Assembly: GCA_007922195.1 (NCBI GenBank)
Contig: ML682118.1
Coordinates: forward strand, 2,498,032-2,562,031
Reading direction: 5' to 3'
DNA length: 64,000 nt
Origin: Podocnemis expansa
Lineage: Eukaryota; Chordata; Testudines; Podocnemididae
Part shown: positions 20,231 to 31,379 of the stretch, piece after piece
Position numbering within the stretch: the stretch's first letter is position 1
Layout: each line of letters starts with the position of its first letter
Position numbers and translations under genes: made by a program
The notes under the pieces: generated by a model
The model's input: the letters and a program-made list of their open reading frames with translations, nothing else
Database searches by the model: none
Told to the model about the DNA's origin: nothing

Positions 20231-21130
20231 CTCCTTGGTAAGACTTTCAAAGCTTAAGGGAAGCAAATACCCAACTCCTTTTGGAATTTAATGGAAATTG
20301 GGTACTTAGCTCTGTAGACAACTCTGAAAATTCCAATCTCAGCTAAGACAGAAGTATCTATAAGTTTGCAAATGTTTGCTTTGTAAGTCCAACACAAGTT
20401 TCATTCCATGTTACAACATTGTCCCCAAAGCATTATAAGTTGATAATCAAAGGAAGCATGGGGGGCGGGGAATCACTTCTTGGTATCTTCTATGTCATGG
20501 CAAAGTCTGAAATGTTCAGCTAATTAAAACCAAGTGCTGTTTTAGAAATGCTTAATATTTTCTTCTACTCATAGATATGTCTTATGTATGTAACGAAGGA
20601 ACATCGCAAACTCTAAAATGGCATGGTGAGACAGTCATGATGCCCCCAGCTATTAGCATATACATTTAAAGCTCCCTATGTTTTAACTGTTGGCATCACT
20701 GGGAACTAGCTACTTACGAATATTTCCTTTTGATTCACAAAGTGAAAGCTGAAAAGCACTTTCACTTTTTCAATGAAAAGTCAAAATTTGCCAAGGTGAA
20801 AAAAAAAAATTCTAGACTACTTTGAGGGCCAAGACTTTTCTTTTTCCAGGATATTTGCTGTGCTCATCTTTATAACAGATATAGGAGTCCAAATTTCATA
20901 TACCAAAGATATTTGGAAGTGTGGGAGCCACAATCCCATTGACAGGCTCCTAAATCAGATAGGTGTTTCAGACTTGAGCTCTGTAGTCTCTATATACCTT
21001 AAAAAAATATCTGGGCCTTCATTTATATGGGCACACTAAAAACATAATTTTCAGAGCACTTAGAGAATTTGGACATTGGATTCCCATGCACTGAATACAG
21101 GGTTAACTAGGTGAAAATGAATGGCCTATG
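20231..21130. other. No gene; traces of an old dispersed repeat
   Basis: Stretches near 20275-20340 and 20930-21030 (CCCATTGACAGGCTCCTAAAT, ATCTGGGCCTTCATTTA) look like the old palindromic repeat at 35060-35335. The rest is unrecognised. Confidence 0.4.
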
Positions 21131-21172
21131 TTACATAGAAGGTCAGGCTAAAGATCATCTAGTGGCCTCATA
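21131..21172 (+). mobile_element. CR1 3' end fragment
   Basis: AGAAGGTCAGGCTAAAGATCATCTAGTGG matches CR1 3' text (GGTCAGACTAGATGATC). It is directly followed by the family D MITE, and a CR1 end on the other strand follows that MITE. Confidence 0.45.
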
Positions 21173-21669
21173 GGCTATGCCTTCACTGCCCTACATTTTT
21201 CGAAAAAAAAATTCTTTTTTGAAAAACTTATTCCAATATAAATTCAAAATAATATTTTTGAAAAACACTTATTTTGAAAAATGTTATTTTGAGATAGGAA
21301 TACTCCATCTCTAGGTAGGGCAGTGTCATCCCCCCACCCCGAATTTTCAAAAAAACAGAGAGCCAGTTGAAAAGATGGGCATGCTTTTTCAAAAAAAGCC
21401 CTTTTTTTTGAATGGCAGGCAGGTTTAACTATCCCAAAAAAGTGCTCTGGTATTTCAAAATACTGGGGCACTTTTTCTTTTGAATGGCTTTTTCAAAAAA
21501 AGCGACTTTTTTGAATAAACCGAGTTTTGTTTTTTCAAAGAAGGACTCTGGTGTTTCGATACACCAGAGTGCTTTTTTTTGAAGAATCAAAATAGCTCCA
21601 CAAACACGGGAAAGCTTTTTTGGGATAAGCCTCCTTACCCCGAAAAATCTTTCTAGTGTAGATGTGCCC
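21173..21669. mobile_element. Family D MITE (TTTTTTGAAAAA-type palindromes)
   Basis: The left end is GGCTATGCCTTCACTGC and the right end is CTAGTGTAGATGTGCCC. The interior is runs of TTTTTTGAAAAAC, TTTTTCAAAAAAAG and GGTATTTCAAAATACTGG-like palindromes. Flanks are ATA and ATG. It is 497 bp. It has the same terminal-repeat plan as families A-C but a fourth core motif. The minus-strand frames in it are repeat artefacts. Confidence 0.75.
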
Positions 21670-21674
21670 ATGAA

Positions 21675-21765
21675 CTTTATACTTTAAAGTCAGAAGGCAT
21701 CATCATGTTCATCTATTGTTTAACCTGCTTCCTGCACATTGCATGACAGAGAATCTCACCCTCCC
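21675..21765 (-). mobile_element. CR1 3' end fragment
   Basis: CTTTAAAGTCAGAAGGCATC, then ATGTTCATCTATTGT and CCTGCTTCCTGCACATTGCA resemble the reverse complement of the CR1 tail region (compare 36640-36720 on the plus strand). Confidence 0.5.
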
Positions 21766-22330
21766 ATGTCAAGTCTCTTTCCCTAATCTGGCACTTCAAG
21801 GGCAGAAGGTGGGGGCTTGCAAAAGACCTTAAAAACTACTTACCTTAGAGCCTTTTCTTAACACACTCCAAGGCTACCAATTTCCTGGCCTTGGATTGGT
21901 ATTGCTGCCACCATCCAAATGCAAAACCCCTTTGAGAAGCCAAGGAGAGACACTTGTGAATTCCTTCCTGTGAGGTACACTTAATCACTTTTATTCCTCC
22001 CTCAGGAGAGTGATGGAGCCCAAGCTGTGGTATTGACTGAAAATGGAACTGAATTCCCTGTAGGCAATGGACTGTGCAGCCTGGGGCATATGCACACAGA
22101 ACCTCTTGCCCTTTTTAGAATCAGAGTTGTTCTTAAAAGAATAAATATTCTTTTTAATTAAAAGAAACAGCTAAGAAAACACAGAGAACTGCTTCTCTGG
22201 GATTTAACTTGTATAGTTACAGGGTAATGGGGTAAGTACACATGCTTGGCACAGAGAAATCCAGAAACGAACAGGAAAAAAAAAAAGAAAAGAAATAACC
22301 TGAACATGTCTAGTTAAACATTCCCTGTTC
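21766..22330 (-). mobile_element. LTR-like element, same family as 1-206
   Basis: The part at 21766-21984 is the reverse complement of the 1-206 copy (CTTGACA end, CCCCCACCTTCTGCC, GGTGGCAGCAATACCA, GGAATTCACAAGTG). Upstream on the minus strand lie AATAAAAGTGATTAAG and a T-rich ATTAAAAAGAATATTTATTC stretch, plausible U3/R elements. The far edge near 22330 is a guess. No coding part was recognised. Confidence 0.45.
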
Positions 22331-24295
22331 TACTCATGCATGGACAGTGACTGATTTAAATTCTTCTTAGATATGGAAGTCACCGGGTTCTCCATTCCTG
22401 ACTCCTTGTATTCCTTAATGGTCCCTCCAGGAGCTCTTCTCCCAACAAACAGGAAAAAGGAAGGGATGCTGCTCCAGTTCAGAAACATAAACGCTGTTTC
22501 ATTGACAGTCCTAGGACTTCTCTAGGACTCACTGTCTATGATGTTAACTTTCTCCCACAAGGTTGACACAACTCCATGCCTTAATAGATCCCTCACGTCT
22601 TCTAATAGGAAGTGGCAGGCAATCTTAATAATAGGAGATATCTTTTATGGTAATATCTGTACACAATATTTTGATGTTGTGACTGAATCGATTCTCTGGC
22701 CCCTCTGTTTGATCTGAGGAACCAAAACTCACTGGAGTTTTGCAGCAGTGGAAAAGTGAACACAGGAATAGAATCGTGCGGGCTGTGAAATCTTGTATTT
22801 TCTGAAAAATTCTGCAATTTCACATTTTTTTTCCTATTCTAAACCCAGACAAACTGACCAAAACCAAACCCCAGCTGGAAACTACACTGCCAAAAACTGA
22901 GTCAATCAAACATTCTACCCTGATAAAATCAAAATGTTTCCATTCTAGCTCTAACTTTTATTGTATATATTGCAGTACAATGTGTGTTATACAATAAAAT
23001 GAGTGTGGAAACAGAGATTTAAGTCTTCTTTGGAAGCATGGCAAACATAATTTTATGCATCCTTCTAAACTTTTATTAAAGATCCAGAAAAGAAGGGAAA
23101 CCAGCTAAAGTAGGTGACATGTAAAATATTAATTAAAGCTTTCATTATTGCTCCTTTTTCCTTTAGCTGGAGACAGTCCCTTAACTAGACAAGATGGGAG
23201 GCGGGACTTTGATTACAAGACAAATTGCAGCTGGCCTGTATTGTAATCTGAACAGAGACTGAACCAGGAATCTTAGTTTAAAATAAGATTTATTTTTATT
23301 TGATTGTGACTAACTCCTGGTCTTAATCTCCTGATATACTTTACTCTGATTTAGGATCCCTTAAAATCTTACTATAGTCAATTTTGGCAGAGTGCAAGTG
23401 GTAAACCCCTTTGTCTACCTTAGCTACCCCTTACAAAAGGGCTGGGCTTTAGTGAGGCAGTTATAAGGCATGCTGTGTAAAGGGCTAATGGGTCCTGTTG
23501 AAGAACGAGGCGGTGGGTGGCTCTAAAACCCCTCCTCCAGCCTAAGGGGAGGTGGCACTGAACTAGTCTTCAAATAATTACAGGGGGAAACTAAAGAAAT
23601 AACAGGAGCAGGTGTGAGGGTCAGGTGTTCAAAACTAGGGTTTCAGAAGGGGACATTGAACAGAGAACCCCGGACAGCACCCACTGAAAGGGCTAATGGG
23701 TGGCAGGTAGGTGCACTTAGCTGCCTGAGGCAAAGCCTGGAGGTAATGGAAACACCTGGAGAGTGATAAAGCCTGCTTCAGGGGCCTGAGAAGGTAGAGG
23801 TATTCTGTAGGTGAATGGGGAGTCTGAAAATGGTCAGGAGAAGGTGGGGTTAGAGCTGGGCTGCTTTATGTATGATTGGGGGAAAGAGTGTTAGCTTAGA
23901 AGTACTGTAAGTGAAAATACATGGCTGTTGGTGAGGGGAGGAGAAGCCAAAGGAAAAAGGAGGAGTGGGAGTGTACTTCCTGCTACATGATAGATTTTTT
24001 TTTTCTTTATCTGAAGCAATGTATGGGGACTGAGTGTGTGCAGAAACCTCACTTAGAGTGGTACAGCTGGTGTGTATCAAGTCTTTGGAAAACTGATGCT
24101 CAAGTGCAAATGAGCTTTCAGGTTGTACTGGGCAGCACTGAGCCCTGCAATATGCTAGTTCCCAGAGTTGCATCTGGGACTGGGTGTGTTTCCCTTGGGG
24201 GGTCCTACTGCAGAAGTGGCTGTCTGGAGTGTATCTCCAAGGAATGAGGGACTGATTTTGTGCAGAAAGCTGGGTGTGAGTTGACCCATAAATGG
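22331..24295. other. No recognised feature
   Basis: 22331-23400 is AT-rich. 23400-24295 is purine-rich and may be non-coding LTR-element sequence: AAAGGGCTAATGGG occurs twice (near 23478 and 23687). Frames of up to 150 codons are without family features. Confidence 0.35.
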
Positions 24296-24309
24296 GGTTC
24301 ACTTAGAAA

Positions 24310-24530
24310 AGTGGAGTAAATTGGGGTCCAGGAATGGAGAACTGGGGTGACATTGATAACCAGGCCAGATTACAGGAGGGGAATGTCACAAAGATGGGGC
24401 CTGACAGAGCCCTGAGTGGGATGATTTAGTTGAGACTGATCCTGCTTTGAGTAGGGGTTGGGTGAGATGGCCTCCTGAGGTCCCTTTCCACTCTAATGTT
24501 TTTATAGGTTTATGATTCTCTGTTCTTGAA
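24310..24530 (+). mobile_element. CR1 3' end
   Basis: GGATGATTTAGTTGAGACTG, ATCCTGCTTTGAGTAGGGG, GATGGCCTCCTGAGGTCCC and TTTATGATTCT are the CR1 3' end and tail in plus orientation. Confidence 0.65.
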
Positions 24531-24611
24531 ATCAGTAAACAGACCCATGCTGCTGGGGATGGGACCCTGGATTTATTTATTTTGTTGTTGTTTTCATTTG
24601 TTTTACCTAAC

Positions 24612-24799
24612 CAGGGGTGGCCAAAATTACAGAACTCAAGAGTCACACATGTTGATTATTAAACCTTCAAGAGTTGCACTGATGCACATAGCCGTATACT
24701 TCTACCTACTAAATTGATTTGCTGACATTTTCCTGTGAGCCCCATTTTTTTCATTGAAGAGCCACACATGGCTCCCAAGCTGCAGTTTGGCCACTCCTG
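24612..24799. mobile_element. hAT-like MITE
   Basis: The left end is CAGGGGTGGCCAAA and the right end is TTTGGCCACTCCTG, a 14-bp inverted repeat with one mismatch. The interior mentions GAGTCACACATG and GAGCCACACATGGCTC. The 8-bp flanks TACCTAAC and AGTTCTAC agree only in part, so the duplication has decayed. Confidence 0.7.
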
Positions 24800-25059
24800 A
24801 GTTCTACTATCAAATTCCTGGGTTTATAGTGCTTGGTTTTGGGAAAGCATTTTTCTGGCAGTTTACTGTAAGTTTCTGCTCTGTGCTGTCAAGTAATTGC
24901 ATCTTAATGTAGATTTTGTCTGGGAATATCTTCAGGATTAGCATATATTGTGTATGTTTGCAGTTTTGTTTCTTTTTAATGAAGAGTTTTAAATGGTAAA
25001 TGGATGGTCTAAGGATAGAGCTGAAAAAGCCACCTTTTAAATAAATAAAAAAAAAATTG

Positions 25060-25760
25060 CCCAAATAGGATAACATAAAGGTATAACCCCCCTTGGGTTT
25101 TAAGGAGCATGGTCCCTTTAAATTTTTGCCCTGTGGGAGAGGTTGTGGAGCTGAGGAGGGGGCTGGAGCTGGAGCCGGAGGCCTGGGAAGGAGGAAGAGG
25201 GAGAGAGGCCCTGCCTGAAGCCAGAGCACCTGACTTGGGATGCCAGGCCAGCCCCCACAGAAGGATACTGTGCTGGGGAGAGTCGCCCAAGGACAGAGCA
25301 GCATCCAGTGACTGGCCATGTGGGGCCGTGAGTACAGCACCTGGACTTGGTGGAGGTTGTAATTAGTTAAGTGGGGAGGGTGTTGCTCTGGGTTCGCAGA
25401 CAGCAGCAGAAGAGGCATCAGAGGGTTTTCCTTTGCTGGGAAGGTGGTGGTGCCGAAGACTAGGAGTTGCTGGACTGGAACTGTGCTGGGACTCCTGAAC
25501 TCATGGTGCAGATACAGAGCTCACATCTGCCTCCAGCCTGCTGCATTGTTGGGCCTTGCAGGGCCCTGTGTTAGCTGTTTACTCTGTGTTACTGCTGCCC
25601 CATCTCCCTTGTTGGTTTCCCCTTTGCACCTCTGTAAATAAACCTTCCCCATTCCCATAATCCCTGCGCTATCCCAGTGTGTGTGTGGTCAGTGTGGGGG
25701 TTTGGAACAGGTGCCCCTGGGGCAAAGGGGCTCCCCTTGCTGTGTTCCCGTGCACACCCT
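25060..25760 (+). mobile_element. LTR-like candidate
   Basis: TTTTAAGGAGCATGGTCCC with CTTTAAAT, a GC-rich centre and AATAAA at 25637-25642 followed by a C-rich then GTGTGTGTGG stretch resemble the U3-R-U5 order of a turtle LTR. Ends and target duplications were not found. Open frames of 200 codons or less in the centre show no protein family. Confidence 0.3.
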
Positions 25761-26180
25761 TTCTCAGGTCAGAGCTGCCTGCAAGGCAGACTCAATCTGA
25801 TTACATGGGTGTTAGAAAGGTTTCAGCATAGAAGAACAACTAGCTAGTAAAAGTTGCAAGATCAGTTACATTCAGGGTCGAAACTTAAGGCAGAGTCAGC
25901 ATATCTGAACAAAGAAGAGCAGAGAAAAACATTCCATACTTATCTCATATTCTTCACTTCCTCCCTACCTCTGGTCATACAAGTTGCTATGCAAGTTTGA
26001 GGCCTGCAAGGACAACTTTAACAATGCTTTCCAAGGTGTCTGGCTGGTGGGTCTTGCCCACATGCTCATGGTGTAACAAATCACCATTCTTGGTATTAGA
26101 AAATAATTTTTCCTCAGGTCATAGTGGCAGATAGTGAGGTTTCCCCCTTCTTCTGTAGGTATAGGTCATTTACCAGTCTG
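25761..26180. other. No recognised feature
   Basis: It is mixed sequence with only short frames. Confidence 0.4.
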
Positions 26181-26184
26181 AACT

Positions 26185-26365
26185 AGAGTAAATGGTGGAT
26201 TCTCTGTAACTTGAAATATTTCAGACTTTCAGCAATTCAAGTAGTAAGATTAATTTGGTCTGTTACAGGAATAGGAAGCAAGGTTCTGTGGACTGCAATG
26301 TGCAGTACATAAGACTAAATCATCACAACAGTCCCTTCTGGGCTTAAAATCTATGATCTGGATCA
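26185..26365 (+). mobile_element. CR1 3' end fragment
   Basis: AGGTTCTGTGGACTGCAATG, then TGCAGTACATAAGACTAAATC, CAGTCCCTTCTGGGCTTAAAA and TCTATGAT match the CR1 end text. Confidence 0.6.
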
Positions 26366-26990
26366 GTCCTGGGGCTGGTACCAAATCAGTGTTTTAATGA
26401 AAGACTTGGAGAATAGGGTAGAGACAAAGCTTATAAGATTTGTGGATGACATCAAGTTGGGTGGACTTTGCAAGCACTCAGGAGGACTGGATGAAGAAGT
26501 CTAAAAGATCCTGAGAAATAAAAGAATTGGTCTGAAATTGACATGGTGAAATTCAATTAAAAACAAGCATGAAGTACTACACTTAGGAAGGAAAGAAACC
26601 AACTGTACACTAACAAAAAAAAGAAAAAGAAACAAGTGGCTAGATGGCAGTATGTCTGAAAAAGATCTAGGTGTTACAGTGGATTGCAAACTGAACATGA
26701 GACGACAATGTGATGAAAAAGGCTACTATCATTCTGGGGTATCTCCAGTTCTTGGTGCCACACTTTAGGAAAGATATGGAGAAATTGGGAAGACTCCAAA
26801 GCGAAACAAAAAAGTGATGAATGGTTTAGAAAACCCAACCTATGAGGAAAGGCATCACAAACTGGGTACATTTGCTCTTGAGAAAAGAAGTTGAAGGGAA
26901 TACCTTATTACAATCTTCAGATATGTTAAGGGCTGAAATAAAGAGAACTAAGAGCAATTGTTCTCCCTGACCATTGAAGACAGGACAAGA
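26366..26990 (+). mobile_element. CR1-type LINE fragment with FVDD box
   Basis: AAGCTTATAAGATTTGTGGATG reads KLIRFVDDIKLGG, the reverse transcriptase catalytic box (FADD in most CR1). Then, with frame changes, come VLHLGRK-like text near 26575, a SEKDLGVTVDCKLNM run near 26650 and TILG. Stops are frequent; it is dead. Confidence 0.7.
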
Positions 26991-27117
26991 AGTAAAGGGC
27001 TTAATCTGCTAGCAATGCACTAGTAAGAGCATTGCCAGCAGATCAAGGGAAGTGACTCTTTCCTTCTATTTGCCACTAGTGTACTTTGACTAGTTTTGGG
27101 ACCCCTGCTCCAGAAAG

Positions 27118-27965
27118 GATCATAGACTCTCAGAAACTGGAAAGGACCATGAGAGAGGTCAGAGTCCAGTCCTTTGCATGCATGGAAGGACCAAGTACTG
27201 TCTTAAAACATCCCTGAGAGGTGTTTGTCTAACCTCCACTTAATTTCTAATGATGGAGATTTCACAACCTGCCTAGGCAACTTATTGCAGTGATTAATTG
27301 TCTTGGCAGTTAGGATTTTTTTCTTAATGTCCAACCTAAACCTCCCTTGCTGTAATTTAAACCCATTGCTTCTCGTCCTATCATCAGTTTTTAAGTAGAA
27401 TAATTTTTCCTCTCTCTTCCTTGTAACAATCTTTAGGTACTTAAAAACTGTTATCATGTCCCCTCTGTCTCCTCTTTTCCAGACTAAACAAACCCAGCTC
27501 TTTCAATCTTCCCTCATAAGTCAAGTGTTCCAGACCTTTAATCATTTTTGCTGCTCTTCTCTGATTTTCTTCAATTTCTCCAACTGTTTCCCAAAATAAG
27601 GTGCCCAGAACTGGACACAATAGTCTAGGTGAGGCCTAATCAGCGTGGCATGGAGTAGAAGAATTGCTTCTTGTGTCTTATCTACAATACACCTCTTAAT
27701 ATATCCCAGAATGGTGTTCCCCCCCCCCCATCCCCAAACAGACTCACACTGTTAAGTCATATTTAGCTTGTGGTCCACTATTACACCCAGATACCTTTCT
27801 GCAATACTCCTTCCTAGGCAGTCATTGCCTGTTTTGTGTATGTGCAACTAATTGTTTTTTTCCTATGGGGACTACTTTTGTGTTTGTCTATATTGAATTT
27901 CTTCCTATTGACCTCAGGCCATTTCACCAGTTTCTCCAAATAATTTGGAATTTTGATCCTATCCT
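27118..27965 (-). mobile_element. CR1 LINE 3' half
   Basis: The minus-strand frame at 27203-27457 reads RSNGFKLQQGRFRLDIKKK and NHCNKLPRQVVKSPSLEI, the C-terminal end of CR1 ORF2. CATAGACTCTCAGAAACTGG at 27120 is the reverse of the CR1 end. Upstream parts (27500-27965) are decayed. A C10 run lies at 27720-27729. Confidence 0.85.
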
Positions 27966-28437
27966 CCAAAGCACTTGATGGATTGGAGAGTCCAGTGGAG
28001 GACAATGAAAATAATCAGGTGGCTGAAGCACATGACCTACAAGGAGAGGCTGAGGGAACTGGGCTTGTTTAGCCTGCAGAAGAGAAGAATGGGATGTGGG
28101 GATTTGATAGTAGTCTTTAACTACATGAAGGAGGGTCCAGGAGATATGGAGCTAGGCAGCTCTCAGTGATGGCAGAACAAGCAGAGGTCTCACATTGCAG
28201 TGTGGGAGGTCTGGATTGGATATTAGGAAAAGGTTTTTTTTCCTAGAAGGGTGGTGAAACACTGTAATGAGTTACCTAGGGAGGTGGTGGAATCTCTTTC
28301 CATAGAGGTTTTTAATGCCTGTCTTGACAAAGCCCTGGCAGGGTAAATTGAATTGAAGTTGGTCCTGCTTTGACCAGTAATTTGGACTAGATGACCTCCT
28401 GAGGTCCCTTCCAACATTAATCTTCTATGATTCTAAT
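27966..28437 (+). mobile_element. CR1 LINE 3' end
   Basis: Plus-strand text reads HMTYKERLRELGLFSLQKRR and then a degenerate GDLIVVFNYMKEG, followed by the conserved 3' part with CTAGATGACCTCCTGAGG and the tail CTTCTATGATTCTAA. It joins the preceding minus-strand copy without a gap, so two CR1 copies lie head to head. Confidence 0.85.
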
Positions 28438-28560
28438 TTACAGCAAGGGAGATTTAAATTAGATATTGAGAAAATCTTTTCAAATATAGAGAGAGTTAAA
28501 TTTTGGCATAGGCTTCCAAGGGAGATTGTGGAAGTGTTGTAGTGGGTGTTCTAGGTGTTG
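28438..28560 (+). mobile_element. CR1 fragment
   Basis: TACAGCAAGGGAGATTTAAATT, ATATTGAGAAAATC, then AGGCTTCCAAGGGAGATTGTGG are a diverged copy of the CR1 stretch seen at 43500-43600. Confidence 0.55.
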
Positions 28561-28761
28561 TGGGCCTGCTTCAGCACAGTGGGCTGGGCTTCTCATGATG
28601 CCTTTTAGCCCTATATGTCTATGATTATATCTTCTGTGATATTTTAGTGATTTCCCCTGTGAGCTTTTACGTTTATATATAATATAGTGACATTGTATAG
28701 GTAAATTTAAAGTGAATTTTGCCTGAGTAAGAATGAAGTATATTTTAGTAAGGGTGTAAGG

Positions 28762-30193
28762 CAGTTTTTCACAACCTTTTACAGACCTGAAGGGCCACCA
28801 GCTTCTGCCATCAAACTCCCATGCAAAGCTGTTTGCCTCCTCACTTGCTGATCTCCCACGTCTCTGACTGCAATAGGGAACCCACCTAGGTACCTAGGTA
28901 GTGGCCCCCTTCTGTAGCCAGGGGGTGGAAGATCAGTGCTTTCCTCCCTCTGGCTCCAGCAACAACCACAGCACTTATGGATCTAGGTAGAGTGCATTGC
29001 TGTGCTCCCTTCAACAGCCAAGAGGAGGGAAGTGTTGAACCCCGGGGTTCGCGATGTAACTGTGATGGACCGGCAACACCCACCAAGGAGACGGACACCA
29101 ATTTTCAATAGAAAAAAATTTATAGTGGTCTCAAAAAGGCACACAATGAAATAGCAACAAAAATGTCTATGTGGGGGGAGTAAACAGCTACACAGTGAAA
29201 AGGACTATGCAAGATACAAGTGGGATAATAAACAGCTATGTAGTAAAAGGACTATACAGGGTACAAATGAAAAATCACACTTATAAACAATGCATAAATG
29301 GAAAAAAACTACACTTATAAACACTGCCTAAAGGAAAAAAAACTACACTTATAAACAATGCATAAAAAAAAGAAAGAGGAAAAAAAAAGAGAGAAACAAA
29401 TCGAGAGAGGTAGAATAACTGTATCAGTTTATAATACCTGTCCTAGCACTGTAGTGGAACCCAAAGCGAGGAGGCAGACCAGCTGCAGCATCCCAGTACG
29501 TAATCGTTTGGTCGGCAATTCGAGTACACCCAAAAGTCTCGCGGGCAGGAGCTCCCTGTCTCAGCCGGGGGATCAGTCCAACCAGTTCGTGACGTGCCCT
29601 TTAGCGTTCGAGGGTGGGAGAACACTCGAGCCAGCTGAGGCAGGGGCTTAAATAGTGTACTGCATGGCCAGAGTATAAAATAGCCAATTGGAAGTGAGGT
29701 GCAGGTCAGGACCAATGATAAAACTGGGACCCCAGACAATGATCCCTCCTTTGTGATGACGGGGGTGTGGAGAAACTGTTCAGGGGCATAGAAACTCACC
29801 CCCCCCTTGATGACACAAGGCTAGGGGGCTAGAAACTCACCCAGGAAATCGAGGCCCATCAGGGGAGATCGATACTTAACATTTCTTCCCCTTGAGCTGA
29901 ATAGCTCGGAGATGAGACCCATCAGGGAGATCTATACATAACGTTCCTCCCTGTGAGCTCCATAGTCTAGAGGGCTACGTTGGGGGGGTGGAGGGGCCAT
30001 TATGTCTGCCACCTCCGTTGACAGGAAGCACTGATTTCTTATCCCTTTGGCTGCAGCAGGAAGCCTACATTAGTCTTTCAGCATTGCAGAAACATGGTAC
30101 ACCTGAGTCCTTACACAGTGGCTCCATTCTGCAGCCAGCAGAAGGGGAATTGTGGGCCACTTTTAGCCCCTGGGCCCAGGCTAGGAACCACTG
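28762..30193. mobile_element. Probable hAT element hosting an LTR insertion
   Basis: The left end is CAGTTTTTCACAACC and the right end is GGCTAGGAACCACTG, matching a CAGTGGTTCYYARCC terminal repeat like that of 57116-58233. Flanks GTGTAAGG and TTGTAAGA agree at 6 of 8 positions. The interior shares GTAGCCAGGGGGTGG / GCAGCCAGCAGAAGG text on both sides of the LTR at 29055-29882. No transposase is visible. Confidence 0.55.
29055..29882 (-). mobile_element. LTR of an endogenous retrovirus or related element, apparently solo
   Basis: Read on the minus strand it starts TGTTAAGTATCGATC and ends CCATCACAGTTACA, the TG...CA form with short TGT/ACA inverted ends. A TATA-like TATTTAAG lies near 29646-29654 and a promoter-like GC-rich stretch follows. 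The 3' half carries TTTATAAGTGTAG repeats (three near 29270-29360). No gag, pol or env text lies beside it. A 60-bp block at its 5' edge is duplicated (29861-29922 and about 29915-29975), so the real 5' edge may be either copy. No target duplication was found. Confidence 0.55.
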
Positions 30194-30735
30194 TTGTAAG
30201 AAGTAGGCATTTTTTTTTTAGCAAAAAATATTTTAACAAAAAGTGGATACTTTTAGCATTAGATTCTGTCACCTTTTCTCACTGTGCAGTACTTCATAAC
30301 CAGAGTTGTTTAGTTTTTCTACACTTAAAATTGTGAAGGTATTCCAGTATTGCCACCATAGATATGATTATCTTCCATCAGGTGAATGACAACTGAAATC
30401 TCATCACTGCAATCTAGGCTAACAGTTGAAGATGGTTAGGGAATCCTCTGAAGGCACAGACACATCTTTGTTTCAGAGCTTCCAGTGAAATGTTAATTCT
30501 GCCTTATGCTAGATTGCTGAGGTTCGGATTTCCAGTGGTAAGCATCTCCTGTTGAACTGATATAGCTAGTAATTTTCTAACTGACTACTGTAGGTTAGTT
30601 TTTGGAATGGTTTTCCAATGGTCTTCTTGACTTCTCTCATTTTTCTCTTTCAGCCTTTTCATAAGCCCCTCTGTCCTCAGCCTAATCTCTGTCATCAGAG
30701 TAGCTATGTCACACTGAATGGATATCTCTGAATAA
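30194..30735. other. No recognised feature
   Basis: It is AT-rich, with short frames and no family signature. Confidence 0.4.
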
Positions 30736-31145
30736 GGAGGTTAGTTACCTTTGCATATGGCACAGGACAGACCACATGTCCATATCCGGTGTCCATACTT
30801 CAATAAGGACACTGAGAAAATGAAAAGAATTCAGGGCAGACACAAGAATGATCTGAGGTTTTACAGTGAACTAATAAAGGAGACCAATCTATTTAATTAC
30901 TCAACAGATGGTTAAGAATGCGATTTGAACATTGTGTATAAATGCCTGAGGGCAGAAGGCATTCACATTTTTACCCACATCTCCACAATTGGAGCTCATG
31001 AACATATACTTGTTCTCAAATCAGGTAGAAAAATTGGAGAGGTACAGAGAATAACCACAAAAAAATTGAGCAGTGAAGAAAATACAATGAGAGAATCAAA
31101 GAGCTCAATAAGGGTAACTTCAAAGATGAAAGCAAGAGATGATCA
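30736..31145 (+). mobile_element. CR1-type LINE fragment
   Basis: CCACATGTCCATATCCGGTG, then AGGACACTGAGAAAATG, AGGCAGACACAAGAATGAT and GGTTTTACAGTGAACTAATA are in CR1 order downstream of the reverse transcriptase. The frame at 30925-31164 (INIVYKCLRAEG-like) belongs to it. Confidence 0.55.
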
Positions 31146-31335
31146 CAGAAGCCTCAATATGTAGGTTTGGAAGGGACTTCACAATATCTCTGTTCTGCCT
31201 TCTGTACAGAGAAAGGGCCACGTATACATAGGCCATCCCTGTGAAGTGTTTGATCTGTTCTAAAAAAACCCTCCAATGACAGCGATCTCCCAACATCCTT
31301 TCAAAGGTCTTCATAGTTCTTAACTCCTTAATCTA
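31146..31335 (-). mobile_element. CR1-like 3' fragment
   Basis: AGGTTTGGAAGGGACTTCAC at 31160 is the reverse of the CR1 end (AAGTCCCTTCCAACC). It continues with text like AACATCCTTTCAAAGG. It is much diverged. Confidence 0.4.
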
Positions 31336-31379
31336 GCAGAGACAAGTACAGCAGGAACCCAATGACTGGGCATCAAAAC

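Noticed and set aside
23850..24302. 150-codon minus-strand frame
   Set aside because: It has no recognisable domain and is opposed by a 108-codon plus frame.
24810..25418. 202-codon minus-strand frame
   Set aside because: It runs across an LTR-like, purine-biased block; no domain, no splice context.
29055..29882. Complete endogenous retrovirus
   Set aside because: Only LTR-like sequence is present; no internal coding region or second LTR is seen.
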